A stretch of DNA of 64,000 nt from Fidelibacterota bacterium (GTDB lineage Bacteria; Fidelibacterota; Marinisomatia; SCGC-AAA003-L08; TS1B11): NCBI GenBank assembly GCA_020354025.1, contig CP070638.1:2115642-2179641 (forward strand), given 5' to 3'. Positions within the stretch are counted from its first letter, which is position 1. Every line of letters begins with the position of its first letter. Shown here in pieces: positions 42,890 through 52,160 of this stretch. The notes beneath the pieces are model-generated. The model was not told the origin of the DNA and searched no databases. It saw nothing but the letters and a program-made list of their open reading frames with translations. Position numbers and translations under genes: made by a program.

Positions 42890-44641
42890 TTGCTCCAGTG
42901 TAAAGGCAGACTGCTTGTTCTAGCGGGAGTGGTATTGGCGATTATTACCGCGCCGGCTTCGGGCCAGGTGCTGATGTACGTCGGTACCGACAGCGTTACC
43001 ATCGAGGATTTCTCGAAACGGTATCGAGATTACCGGCAGCAAACGAAGCAAGGAGACTCTCTACAGAACAGGCTTGACTGCCTGCAGCGGATGGTTGGGG
43101 ATATTATCTACTCGCAGTACAGTCGCGAGGTGGGTCTTGACCGGGACCCGAACATACTCAGGGCTGGCCACACGGCGTGGAGGGAGGCCGTACTTCATGG
43201 AGTCGCCCACGGTCATTTTATAGATGATATTACCCTATCCGCCGATGAAGTCGAAGCAGAATACCGCTACCGCAACACGATCCTCCTCACGCAATACCTG
43301 ATTCTGCGTGACAGTCTCACCGCCATCGAATACCTGCAGCGGCTCAGGTCCGGTGAGCCATTCCAATCGCTGGCCCTCCAAGCCAACGACATACCTGCCT
43401 TTATGGATAATCCGGCAGAGCCGGAATGGAAATTTCCGCACCAGCTGGATTCCTCCTACGCCCGCCACGCCAGCCAGCTGGCACTTGGCCAATTCTCCAG
43501 ACCACTGAACATCACGCAGAGGTACCATATAATCCAGCTACTGGGCAAAGAGTTTCGCCCTGATCACGGCCACTTCGAGCGGGTTAAACGCTTCCAACGA
43601 ATCGCCGTCGAACTGCGGCCGCTCAAAGTTATCGATGCGACGCGGGATACACTTCAGCAGAGGTCCGCAAACCTGCCAATCAAGTGGCGCAGATGGGCAG
43701 TCCGGAGAGTGCTCCGTTCCGGTATCCTAGAAGATCTCGGTGTCAGTCCGATGGCTGACACAGCGACAACGGAATTGGCCGATGAAGTGTTGTTTACCCT
43801 GTATGACGAACCGTTTACCCTGGGTTGGCTTCTGGCGCGGCTGCATCTACTTCTTCCGGAAGAAAAAACCAGTGTAACCAGCGCGGAGGCGCTGCGGAAG
43901 TTGGTACGGTCGCTTTTCACGTGGGACCAGCTCATGGAGCTGGCGGCATCTCTCACCCAAGCTGATTCGGTGATAGCTGCCGCCGACAGCCTGCGGGAGG
44001 TGGTCATCTACCAGGCCATACGGGACTCGGTTCAGGTACAGGTCCTCAGGGGGGCTGTGCCGCCTGAAAATTCCTTGCGCCGCTTATTCGCCGGGCAGCA
44101 GCTGCGCTATACCACTCCCGCACTGGTGAATCTGCAAGAGATTGTGGTACGGGATTCAACCCTGGCGGTAGCTCTAAGGGACACGCTGCTAGCCGACGGT
44201 TCGACGGACTTCGGTGCACTGGCGCAACGCCATACTGAACGCAAGTGGGCTCAAAAGACCGGTGGCAGATTGGGCTGGGTACCGTTGAAGATCTATGGAT
44301 CGGCAGCCGCTGCTTTGGTCGAGGCTGCCGGGCGGAATCCAGAGAGGTTAGTTGGCCCGCTGAAGGTAGACGGTTACTATGTTCTGGCACAATCCAGTGG
44401 ATACCGACCGGCGAATGTGCCGTCGTTTTATGATGTCCAGCCGCGTCTCCGGCGCGACTGGATAGCGGCCAACCGCCAGCGATTGATTGGAGAGTGGGAA
44501 CAGCAGCAGGCTGCCCTCAGTCCCGTTGATATTGATACAAACCTGGTTACCAGGTTACGGCTGGATGAAATGGGAAGAATCACACTCCCGGCGCTGCCAG
44601 ATTCGTCCACGCGCGATCTAAAGTCAGCTTATCCTGATTAG
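42890..44641 (+). CDS. Exported parvulin-type peptidyl-prolyl isomerase-like protein
   Basis: 583 residues from a TTG at 42890, with a signal sequence (LVLAGVVLAIITAPASGQ). The N-terminal third (VGTDSVTIEDFSKRYRDY, then helical YSREVGLDRDP) looks like the SurA/PpiC chaperone domain, followed by two regions resembling parvulin domains (about 130-225 and 390-500; the second has LAQRHTERKWAQKTGGRLGWVP, the S..xGG.LG.(V/I) parvulin signature). It probably helps fold outer-membrane or secreted proteins in the periplasm. The start is uncertain because TTG is weak and there is only a poor AAGG site. It is 286 bases from the tRNA gene and reads away from it. Confidence 0.78.
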   Translation: MLQCKGRLLVLAGVVLAIITAPASGQVLMYVGTDSVTIEDFSKRYRDYRQQTKQGDSLQNRLDCLQRMVGDIIYSQYSREVGLDRDPNILRAGHTAWREAVLHGVAHGHFIDDITLSADEVEAEYRYRNTILLTQYLILRDSLTAIEYLQRLRSGEPFQSLALQANDIPAFMDNPAEPEWKFPHQLDSSYARHASQLALGQFSRPLNITQRYHIIQLLGKEFRPDHGHFERVKRFQRIAVELRPLKVIDATRDTLQQRSANLPIKWRRWAVRRVLRSGILEDLGVSPMADTATTELADEVLFTLYDEPFTLGWLLARLHLLLPEEKTSVTSAEALRKLVRSLFTWDQLMELAASLTQADSVIAAADSLREVVIYQAIRDSVQVQVLRGAVPPENSLRRLFAGQQLRYTTPALVNLQEIVVRDSTLAVALRDTLLADGSTDFGALAQRHTERKWAQKTGGRLGWVPLKIYGSAAAALVEAAGRNPERLVGPLKVDGYYVLAQSSGYRPANVPSFYDVQPRLRRDWIAANRQRLIGEWEQQQAALSPVDIDTNLVTRLRLDEMGRITLPALPDSSTRDLKSAYPD

Positions 44642-44722
44642 TATCTATCCCGCTCTATTCTTCGGTCGCCTGATCGGCGCTGAAGACATCCCCCTCCGCG
44701 GCAAGGTCGCGGTGTACCCGGT

Positions 44723-46141
44723 TCACAGGGTGCCCCTCACACTATAACTCAGTATAACCTCTTGTCCGGCGGGGACCTCCACAGAGAACCGGGCGGTGAA
44801 GGCATATTCCTGGACATAATCGTGGGAGCTGTCCCTTATCTGCCACTCGCCGGGGAAGTGAGCCAGCACACTGATGGTTACCGTCTCCTGCTCTTTACGG
44901 TTGCGCAGGCTGACTTCGAAGCCACTCTCATAGCGCCGGGTAACGCGATCGCTAAGGTCTTCGTAACCGGTCTGCTTCACCTCACAAACCAGGTCGAAGG
45001 CCCTGCCAAGAGTGACCTCCACTTCCTCGTCGCGGGGGGTGTGCTCGATGCGGTCCTCACCGGCGAACTGTAGAGTGCCAGCCTGGTCTTCGCTGTAGAT
45101 CCTGATGATGCCGCCGGGGAGCGGATCGCCCAAGTGGTTCGCCTGAGTATTGGCGAACAATAATCGCACGTTCACCGGTAGCTTGCTCTCACCCTTCCGG
45201 GAACCGGCTACGAAGCTGGCAGGCACATCAGCCAGGTAGTGACGCTCCAGGTTGAGTCCCGACCGGTTCAATAGTTCCACCTGCTTCTGCTGATTATGCT
45301 TGAGAGTAGTTTTCCAAGGGATGGTGTAGAGATGGTACTCCATGAACGCCTCTTCGGTGACTTCCGGCGGGCGGACCCGGGCCAGCTCCATCCGGGCCTG
45401 CACCGGCGGATAGCGGCGCTCGGGCGGAGCGCGATGCACGTCTCCGGCCACCAGCTTTACCAACGCTTCGGGATAGGCGATGCCGCTCTGGTTGTTCAAG
45501 GTGATCCAGCCGGTGAGGTCGCCGCTGTTGGCAGCCTGGTTTACCTTCAGCACGTAGTCGGCCTTCCAGGTAAGGCCCCCGGACAGGTAGCTTACCTGGA
45601 TGGTGTGTCTCCCCATATCTCCCTCGACCAGCCAGCGCAGACTGGGCCGGGCTACCAGTTCCTTGGGCACCTCCGGCAGGATAACGTGACCGGGATGCTT
45701 GATATGGATCTCTTTCTCCACCTGGTACAGGGGTCCCTCGTTGAGTGAGAGCAGCGTAGCGGTCTGCTGGTCAACTACCTTATTGTCGCTGTCGTACGTC
45801 AAGAGCCGCACTGGTTGGCCCACGTACTTAGCTAGAAGAGTGTTGGGGGTAAGCAGATCGTACTCGTAGTTCTGCTCCAGTACCACCCATTCTCTTTGTG
45901 GGGTCTGGCTCACCGGAAGAACAGTCTCCGCCTGGACCTTGGCTGCCACGTCCTCCAACAGGACTTCCATTTGCCCACTTCTGGTCAGGTAGAAAGAGCG
46001 CGTGTCTTTCACCAGGCCGATGTTGCTGTTGTAGATAGTAACCTCCAGGCCGGTGCGGGTGTCGGCATCAATGGTGAACTGGGATTGAGCAGCCAGCTGC
46101 AGGAACAGCAGGCAGACGGCCCCAAGTGCGCGTGGTATCAT
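44723..46141 (-). CDS. DUF4139 domain-containing exported protein
   Basis: 472 residues with a signal peptide (MIPRALGAVCLLFLQLAAQSQ). The sequence from TGLEVTIYNSNIGLVKDTR onward, GTLTWKADY-like VSYLSGGLTWKADYVLKVN, and the DLTGWITLNNQSGIAYPEALVKLVAGDV segment are the DUF4139 (mucoidy-inhibitor-like) fold: beta-sandwich strands that end with YSVRGTL. The C-terminus is intact. Function is unknown; relatives are periplasmic or surface proteins. It is convergent with the parvulin-like gene, 81 bases apart, and its upstream gap holds the second 9-bp array. Confidence 0.88.
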   Translation of the reverse strand: MIPRALGAVCLLFLQLAAQSQFTIDADTRTGLEVTIYNSNIGLVKDTRSFYLTRSGQMEVLLEDVAAKVQAETVLPVSQTPQREWVVLEQNYEYDLLTPNTLLAKYVGQPVRLLTYDSDNKVVDQQTATLLSLNEGPLYQVEKEIHIKHPGHVILPEVPKELVARPSLRWLVEGDMGRHTIQVSYLSGGLTWKADYVLKVNQAANSGDLTGWITLNNQSGIAYPEALVKLVAGDVHRAPPERRYPPVQARMELARVRPPEVTEEAFMEYHLYTIPWKTTLKHNQQKQVELLNRSGLNLERHYLADVPASFVAGSRKGESKLPVNVRLLFANTQANHLGDPLPGGIIRIYSEDQAGTLQFAGEDRIEHTPRDEEVEVTLGRAFDLVCEVKQTGYEDLSDRVTRRYESGFEVSLRNRKEQETVTISVLAHFPGEWQIRDSSHDYVQEYAFTARFSVEVPAGQEVILSYSVRGTL

Positions 46142-46477
46142 GATAGGCTCCTCGTTACATGCTCAAATTGTAGCTAACAACGGCGGAGGACAAGGATTTC
46201 GTGCGTTGGACCAACAGCCGGCATAGTCGGAGGCAACGCCTACGGCGAGCCTGGCAGAAGCAACAAGCCGAACCAGCACGGCTAAGGGTTCACAATTGCA
46301 CCTGAAACACCCCATGATAGCCTCTCGATAACCCCACCAAAGCCTCTCAAAAGCCCCACTGAAGGACCGCGAATGGATAGCTAAAACCTTTCAAATGGTT
46401 CACTCTCGCCGACGGGGGGGCGAGCCCAGGTAGTACTGCGGAAAAAAACGTCCCGGTCTCTAACCCACCCTTGTTTT

Positions 46478-46518
46478 CCCTCCCTTACAAAGGAAACTCG
46501 CGGAGCGAGAAGGGAGGG
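46478..46518 (-). other. Long inverted repeat with nested hairpin
   Basis: CCCTCCCTT (46478-46486) pairs with AAGGGAGGG (46510-46518), and inside them CTCGC-GGA-GCGAG forms a second hairpin. It sits about 40-80 bases beyond the promoter-like pair of array copy 2, in the direction that pair would transcribe, so it could be the body of a small RNA. Confidence 0.55.
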
Positions 46519-46559
46519 TCTTCTATTGGTATCCTTCTCTATTTTCAAAGAGCGGGGGG

Positions 46560-46588
46560 AATATAAGGATTTTTAGGAGTGTTGTCGT
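46560..46588 (-). promoter_or_regulatory. Promoter-like pair after 9-bp array, copy 2
   Basis: On the minus strand ACGACA (46588-46583), 17 bases, TATATT (46565-46560), the same elements and spacing as at 34330-34358. Most of the spacer sequence differs between the two loci, so the end elements and their distance are what is conserved. Confidence 0.5.
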
Positions 46589-46628
46589 TCGCGTGGTGCG
46601 CGTGGTGCGCCTGGTGCGCCTGGTGCGC
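46584..46628 (-). repeat. 9-bp tandem repeat array, copy 2 (inverted)
   Basis: On the minus strand: two GCGCACCAG, two GCGCACCAC, then GCGAACGAC, the same units and the same closing variant as the array at 34281-34334. Confidence 0.85.
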
Positions 46629-46801
46629 GAAGAGGGGCTGGGGGCTTGAGGCAGTAGCAGCGCCCAGCGTGTCCATCGAACATGTGATTCAGACCACGTT
46701 TTACGTTTCAATAAAATATTTTACTTGTATCTATCCCGGTTTGTTTGTTACTTGAAAAAGTAAGCTTCTCCTGAATACCAACACCTGCAAGGGAGGTCAT
46801 C

Positions 46802-49057
46802 ATGAAAGCTAGAGCCGCTATTCTGATCGGACTTGCGCTGCTTCTGGTCCCGTTATTTCACCTGGAGGCGCAAATCCCGGGTACACTATCATACCAGGCC
46901 TTTTTAAGCGATAGCCTAGGAGTTCCTAAAGCCGATGGTGCCTACACAATAACGTTTGGCCTTTACAATGTCGAAACCGGGGGTACGGCATTATGGACAG
47001 AGACCAAGGACCTGGAGGTTAAGCAGGGCCTGTTTTATACACATCTTGGTCCTTTCCCGTCCTCACTGCGCTTTGACCAGCCCTACTGGCTGGGTATCCA
47101 GGTGGGGAGTGAAGCGGAGCTAGCGCCCCGCATTCCCCTGACGAGCGTGGGCTACAGCTTCATGGCGCTGCGATCCGATTCGGCCCAGTATGCCCTACTA
47201 GCCGATTCGGCGCAGTATACAAAACAGGCGCTGCGATCCGATTCGGCGCAATTTGCTGTGCAGGCCGATACAGCGAAAGTGGCCACAAGTGCTCTGGCGG
47301 CCGCCGATCTGGCCGATGATGCCGTCACCAGCGGCAAGATTGCCGACGGTACGATATCAACGGTGGACCTGGCGGACAATGCAGTGACCCCGGCTAAGAT
47401 CGACACTACCGGCGCCGCCGCCGGGCAGGTCCTGGTGTATAACGGCGAAAGCCTGACATGGCAACCACCGCCCACCTCAGGCGGCAGTATCACCACCACC
47501 GAGCTGGCGGACAATGCCGTGACCAGCACAAAGATCCTGGACGGGGCGGTGACCACGGCCAAGATCCTTGACGGTGATGTGACCTCAGGTGACCTGGCGG
47601 ATAATGCCGTCACCAGCACAAAGATCCTGGATGGTGCTGTAGTTGCAGCTGACTTGGCGGACAATGCCGTTACCAGCGCAAAGATCCTGGATGGTGCTGT
47701 AGTTGCAGCTGACCTGGCGGACAATGCCGTAACCGGCGCGAAGATTACCGACGGTGCTATCGCTGGCGAGGACATCAGCGCCACCGCGGCGGTAACCGTT
47801 GCCTCACTCACCACTGCCCAAGTGGGTACCACCGATCCCGCTGCCCTGGAGCTGCGGGTGAACGGCACCAACGCGCTGCGTCTCGAGCCCCACTCAACCA
47901 GTCCCAATATCATCGGTGGTTACAGCGGCAACAGCGTGGGAGCCGATGTATATGGAGCTACTATCGGTGGCGGCGGTAGCGACCTGAGTACGAACCAAGT
48001 AACAAGTAATTACGGCACCGTCGGCGGTGGTAATAATAACATTGTTAACGGTGAGAGGGCCACCATCGGTGGCGGCCATGACAACATTGCTGATGGCTCG
48101 AGAGCCACTATCAGCGGCGGTAAAGCCAACCAAGCCAGCGGCTATAAGTCGTTCATCGGCGGCGGCCATGGTAACCAGGCCAGCGGGTGGAAAGCCACCA
48201 TTGGCGGTGGCAACGCAAATCTGGCCAGTGGCTGGAACGCAACAGTGCCGGGGGGTAATTCCAACGTGGCCGGGGGCGGATTCAGCTTCGCTGCCGGTCG
48301 GCGTGCGAAGGCAAATCACGACGGCGCTTTCGTCTGGGCCGATACTACCGATGAGGACTTCGCTTCCACCGCCGCCAACCAGTTTCTTATCCGGGCGTCT
48401 GGCGGTGTGGGTATCGGGACAGCAAATCCCGGCGCAACGCTGGACGTTGCTGGGAACGTACGAATACCGAATGACCAGTCTATCGCCGGGAATTCGGGTA
48501 ACGATATTGGCTATTTAGATATTGCCAAAGTCGGTACCAGCAACGAACTCATCATCGGTCATGGCAATAACTCTGATCTGCAGTTTGTCACCGGGGGAAC
48601 CAGCGGAATCCCAAGCATGGTCATCGCCAATGGCGGCAACGTTGGCATCGGTACGGATAACCCAGGAAGTGTACTGGACGTGAACGGGACGGCAAATATC
48701 GGCGGTTTGTTCACAACTGGTGGTGGGCATGTGGTGAACGTAGTATCAAAAACAGAGAGCTATACGACCCTTACGAGCGACCGGATTATTCTGTGTGCTA
48801 CACAGGACCCTGACTTTCCGGTTACAATAACTTTACACTCCGCTGTTGGTGTCCGCGGACAACTGCTCAGTATCAGGAATATTAAGCCTTCTGACCCTGT
48901 GACCATCACTCCCAGTGGCGGGGAGACCATAGATGGAATGTCTGAGGTGGAGATCTATTTAAGTGCGTATGACGATATTACGGGTATTACCCTTGTGAGT
49001 GACGGAGCGGGTTGGTGGATCATATCCGATGTAGCAGTGCTGGGACAGGCTATGTGA
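46802..49057 (+). CDS. Secreted repeat protein with YadA-head-like motifs
   Basis: 751 residues with a signal peptide (LIGLALLLVPLFHLEAQ). Residues about 25-125 are a beta-rich domain (IPGTLSYQAFLSDSLG, LGIQVGSEAELAPRIPLTSVGYS). Then come alanine-rich repeats, residues about 169-330, with the motif DLADNAVTSxKILDGAV, and about 385-500 repeats of the ATIGGGxxNxASG type, as in the heads of trimeric autotransporter (YadA/Hia-like) adhesins. A short GIGTxNPGxxLDV segment recurs twice, then a final beta-domain (about 645-751). There is no YadA membrane anchor at the C-terminus, so export or anchoring differs. It likely forms a surface fibre; the ligand is unknown. It precedes a sorting-domain protein by 97 bases. 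Ribosome binding site GGGAGG. Confidence 0.82.
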   Translation: MKARAAILIGLALLLVPLFHLEAQIPGTLSYQAFLSDSLGVPKADGAYTITFGLYNVETGGTALWTETKDLEVKQGLFYTHLGPFPSSLRFDQPYWLGIQVGSEAELAPRIPLTSVGYSFMALRSDSAQYALLADSAQYTKQALRSDSAQFAVQADTAKVATSALAAADLADDAVTSGKIADGTISTVDLADNAVTPAKIDTTGAAAGQVLVYNGESLTWQPPPTSGGSITTTELADNAVTSTKILDGAVTTAKILDGDVTSGDLADNAVTSTKILDGAVVAADLADNAVTSAKILDGAVVAADLADNAVTGAKITDGAIAGEDISATAAVTVASLTTAQVGTTDPAALELRVNGTNALRLEPHSTSPNIIGGYSGNSVGADVYGATIGGGGSDLSTNQVTSNYGTVGGGNNNIVNGERATIGGGHDNIADGSRATISGGKANQASGYKSFIGGGHGNQASGWKATIGGGNANLASGWNATVPGGNSNVAGGGFSFAAGRRAKANHDGAFVWADTTDEDFASTAANQFLIRASGGVGIGTANPGATLDVAGNVRIPNDQSIAGNSGNDIGYLDIAKVGTSNELIIGHGNNSDLQFVTGGTSGIPSMVIANGGNVGIGTDNPGSVLDVNGTANIGGLFTTGGGHVVNVVSKTESYTTLTSDRIILCATQDPDFPVTITLHSAVGVRGQLLSIRNIKPSDPVTITPSGGETIDGMSEVEIYLSAYDDITGITLVSDGAGWWIISDVAVLGQAM

Positions 49058-49154
49058 TATCCGGCTAGATGAAAGCGTCATACGAACCAGGCGCAGAAGT
49101 GTGGGAAATCATTAGCACTTCAGATGAGTTCGCAGCAACCAAAGAGGTCTATAT

Positions 49155-49706
49155 ATGAATAGAAAAATATTATCCTGCAGCGTAGCCGGGCTACTGCTGC
49201 TGGTCTGCCCTACAATGGTAAGTGCTCAAAACAGCGCTATTCCCTGGTCCTCGTTTAATACGGGCACCGGCATTTCCACTGACGAAAACACCGCGGTTGT
49301 CTCGGCGACGGGCGAGGTGCTGATAGGGTCTTCGGAGGGTGAGGATATCCACGCCGCAAGCGGCTTCGTGGTCGTCCTGCAACGGGTGCAGTCTACCGTC
49401 GCGATAGATGAGACTGATGCCCTACCGGCCGCCTACGCCCTACACCAGAACTATCCCAATCCCTTCAATCCCAGCACGATCCTGCGGTTCGACCTGCCGG
49501 CAGCGGCGGACATCCACATAGTGGTCTATGACCTGCTGGGCAGGGAGGTAGTGAGGCTGGTAGACCGACGCCTGGAAGCGGGGTACCATCAGCTGGTCTG
49601 GAACGGCCGGGACCGTAGCGGGCGGGAGCTACCGACGGGTATGTACATCGTCCTGATGGCGACGCCGGAGTTCCGCAAGAGTATCAAGCTGCTACTGCTG
49701 AAGTAA
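49155..49706 (+). CDS. Small secreted protein with C-terminal sorting domain
   Basis: 183 residues. A signal peptide (LLLLVCPTMVSAQ) is followed by only about 65 residues of low-complexity sequence and then a sorting domain of about 90 residues (YALHQNYPNPFNPST, LLGREVVRLVDRRL, GRELPTGMYI, IKLLLLK), almost the same as the end of the 1627-residue protein. The mature part is thus little more than the sorting domain, so it may be a stub or a partner of the preceding repeat protein. No catalytic motif is visible. Confidence 0.85.
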   Translation: MNRKILSCSVAGLLLLVCPTMVSAQNSAIPWSSFNTGTGISTDENTAVVSATGEVLIGSSEGEDIHAASGFVVVLQRVQSTVAIDETDALPAAYALHQNYPNPFNPSTILRFDLPAAADIHIVVYDLLGREVVRLVDRRLEAGYHQLVWNGRDRSGRELPTGMYIVLMATPEFRKSIKLLLLK

Positions 49707-49735
49707 GCCTGGGACTCAGGGCAGAATCCTAGCAG

Positions 49736-50854
49736 TTACAGTTTACCAATCACCGCCTCGGTAACCTCCAGGCTGGTGTTGGTACCGCCCAGGTCGTAGG
49801 TGCGCACCTTCCCCTCGGCGATTACTTCCGCGATCGCGCTTTCCAGCCGGGCGGCCATTTCCGATTCCCCCAGCCAGTCCAGCATCATCCTGGTTGACAG
49901 CAGCATGGCCGTGGGATTGACCTTGTACTGCCCGGCGTACTTGGGGGCGCTGCCGTGGGTGGGCTCGAAGACGGCGTAGCTGTCACCCATGTTAGCCGAG
50001 CAGGCGAATCCCAGCCCTCCCACCAGCTGGGCCGCCAGGTCGGACAGGATGTCGCCGAACATATTCTCCGCCACCAGGACCTCATAGTCCTGGGGATTTT
50101 TCACCAGCCACATGCACTGGGCGTCGATGTTGGTCTCCCACAGCTCGATGCCGGAGAATTTCGCGGCCACCTCCCTGGCGGTGCGGATCATCAGACCTCC
50201 GGTCTCCCGCAGGACATTGGGTTTGTCCACAACCGTGACCGATTTGCGGCCGAACTTCTGCGCGTACTCGAAGGCCCGGGTAACAATATTTTCACACCCT
50301 TGCCGGGTCATGATACGGGTGGAGAGGGCGATGTTCTCGAGGCCGAACTTCCCGAACTTGGCCATCTTGGGGTGGTTGGCATCCAAGGCGTCAAATACAG
50401 CCTGCGGCAGGGGATGGAACTCCACGCCGCCGTACATCCCTTCGGTGTTCTCCCGGAAGATAACGATGTCTACGTCGTCACGGTAGTTAAGGGGATTGCC
50501 GGGGTAGGCCTTGCAGGGGCGCAGGTTGGTGTGCAGGTTGAACTCCTGACGCAGACGTACAATGGGAGAGAAGTATACGAAGCCCTTGTCTTTCAGCGAC
50601 GGGTCCAGCTCTCTGGCGGCCTCCTCCTTGGGTTTGGAGGTTATGGCCCCGAAGAGGGCGCAGTCGGTCTGTTTCATCAGCTCTATGGTGCGCTCGGGCA
50701 GGGCATCTCCCTCGGTCTTCCAGAACTCCCAGCCGATATCGCCGGGGAAGTATTCAGCGTCCAGGGCCAGCCAGTCAAGTACCAGTTGGGCACAGCGCAT
50801 GACGTCGTTGCCTACCCCATCTCCGGGCAGCCAGGCGATACGATACTCAGCCAT
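49736..50854 (-). CDS. Isocitrate/isopropylmalate-family dehydrogenase (substrate uncertain)
   Basis: 372 residues from the ATG at 50854, chosen because GAGGAGA lies just upstream; a longer frame to 51061 is not similar to the family. It has RLRQEFNLHTNLRP (substrate-binding arginines), RENTEGMYGGVE, the catalytic Lys region (KSVTVVDKPNVLRE) and the metal-binding Asp pair in ENMFGDILSDLAAQLVGG, and EPTHGSAPKYAGQ. This is the beta-decarboxylating dehydrogenase family, probably of the tartrate/isopropylmalate type, NAD-dependent. Which hydroxy-acid it uses cannot be told. No leuC or leuD is nearby. Confidence 0.88.
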   Translation of the reverse strand: MAEYRIAWLPGDGVGNDVMRCAQLVLDWLALDAEYFPGDIGWEFWKTEGDALPERTIELMKQTDCALFGAITSKPKEEAARELDPSLKDKGFVYFSPIVRLRQEFNLHTNLRPCKAYPGNPLNYRDDVDIVIFRENTEGMYGGVEFHPLPQAVFDALDANHPKMAKFGKFGLENIALSTRIMTRQGCENIVTRAFEYAQKFGRKSVTVVDKPNVLRETGGLMIRTAREVAAKFSGIELWETNIDAQCMWLVKNPQDYEVLVAENMFGDILSDLAAQLVGGLGFACSANMGDSYAVFEPTHGSAPKYAGQYKVNPTAMLLSTRMMLDWLGESEMAARLESAIAEVIAEGKVRTYDLGGTNTSLEVTEAVIGKL

Positions 50855-51191
50855 GTATAAATTCTCCTCTGTTGAGCAATAAGCGTTCAGCAAACAGCGA
50901 TCAGCATTCAGCCCCGTGACCCCAGTGACAGACGAGCCGAGGGGTACGAAGAAATAAAGGCTGCCGAATTTATGCAGCCGGGGAAGGAATGTGAAGGACA
51001 AGGGGGCTGCAGCCCAATTCCTATTGAGGGGGAGAAGGATCTGTAGATAACCGGCTCGCACTTACCCGGAGGTGGCCGTGTTCCCTCAATAAAAAATCTT
51101 CCCATCCCTTTTGCCACAATAGCTATATTCCTCCCATACCTTGAGTTCCCACACAGGTTTCTGTGGCCAATCAACGTTATCGGAGGATTCG

Positions 51192-52121
51192 ATGCGAAGT
51201 GTTTATTTGCTCACCGCGGCAGCATTTCTGGTTGGCTGTAGCGCTAGTCTGGAGAGAGACGAGATTGAGCCGGTGGAAGAGCCCGTGATTGAGAGCAGTC
51301 TGGAGATCATCTCGATCGAGACGGGGGAGCGGAGGGTGGTTTACCGGGCGAAGGACCACTTTGAGGCCCCGAACTGGTCGCGGGACGGCACCTACCTTCT
51401 CTTCAACAGCCACGGCCGGCTCTATACGGTTCCTGTAGAGGGTGGCAAGCCGCGGCTGGTGGATACGGGCTTTGCCGTCGAGTGCAATAACGATCACGGG
51501 ATATCCCCCGATGGCGACTGGCTGGTTATCAGCGATGGATCCATTGATGGGGAGTCCCGGATCTATATTCTGCCCATCACCGGTGGCGAGCCGCGCCTGG
51601 TGACCGACAAGGCTCCTTCCTACTGGCACGGCTGGTCACCTGATGGAAAGATTTTGGTCTATCCCGCCTGGCGCAGCGGGGACTACGATATCTATGCCAT
51701 CCCGATTGAAGGCGGAGAGGAAACGCGCCTTACCGATGCGCCGGGGCTGGACGACGGTCCCGACTATACTCCCGACGGCGAATACATTTATTTCAATTCG
51801 GTGCGCACCGGTGCCCATAAGATATGGCGCATGCGAGCGGACGGCTCGGATGAGGAGCAGATGACGTTTAATGAGGAATACGCCGACTGGTTTCCCCATC
51901 CCTCGCCGGACGGCAAGTGGGTGGTGTTTCTCTCTTATGACAGCAGTGTGGAGGGGCACCCTGCCAACAAGGATGTGGTGTTGCGTATAATGCCCCTGAC
52001 GGGAGGGGAGCCGAGGGTCCTGACAAAGCTCTTCGGTGGCCAGGGGACCATTAATGTACCCTCCTGGGCTCCCGACAGCAGGCACTTCGCCTTCGTCAGC
52101 TATCGCCTGTTAAGGTTTTGA
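51192..52121 (+). CDS. TolB/PD40-type propeller lipoprotein
   Basis: 309 residues from the ATG at 51192, chosen because it opens a lipoprotein signal ([16 protein letters not shown], lipobox LVGC) after a good ribosome binding site (CGGAGGATTCG). The mature part is a series of WD40-like/PD40 blades: [64 protein letters not shown] and [13 protein letters not shown], six blades of the TolB propeller type. It is probably a periplasmic protein-interaction module. It is closely followed by a Gfo/Idh/MocA oxidoreductase gene (39 bases). Confidence 0.87.
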   Translation: MRSVYLLTAAAFLVGCSASLERDEIEPVEEPVIESSLEIISIETGERRVVYRAKDHFEAPNWSRDGTYLLFNSHGRLYTVPVEGGKPRLVDTGFAVECNNDHGISPDGDWLVISDGSIDGESRIYILPITGGEPRLVTDKAPSYWHGWSPDGKILVYPAWRSGDYDIYAIPIEGGEETRLTDAPGLDDGPDYTPDGEYIYFNSVRTGAHKIWRMRADGSDEEQMTFNEEYADWFPHPSPDGKWVVFLSYDSSVEGHPANKDVVLRIMPLTGGEPRVLTKLFGGQGTINVPSWAPDSRHFAFVSYRLLRF

Positions 52122-52160
52122 GGGAAGGTGTCGCTCATCCAATTGGAGAAGGAGACAAGC

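Larger units (their letters stand above)
46142..46801. other. Intergenic region with hairpins, 9-bp array and candidate small RNA
   Basis: The 660 bases separate two divergent genes. From 46400 on, features accumulate: CTCGCC/GGCGAG arms near 46407-46426, a T7 tract on the minus strand at 46442-46448, a long hairpin at 46478-46518, the promoter-like pair at 46560-46588 and the 9-bp array at 46584-46628. The part 46142-46390 shows no feature. No open frame has a family. Confidence 0.55.

Noticed and set aside
49955-50860. 301-codon plus-strand open frame opposite the dehydrogenase gene
   Set aside because: It is the complement of a conserved, well-supported gene and has no recognisable domain or start signal.
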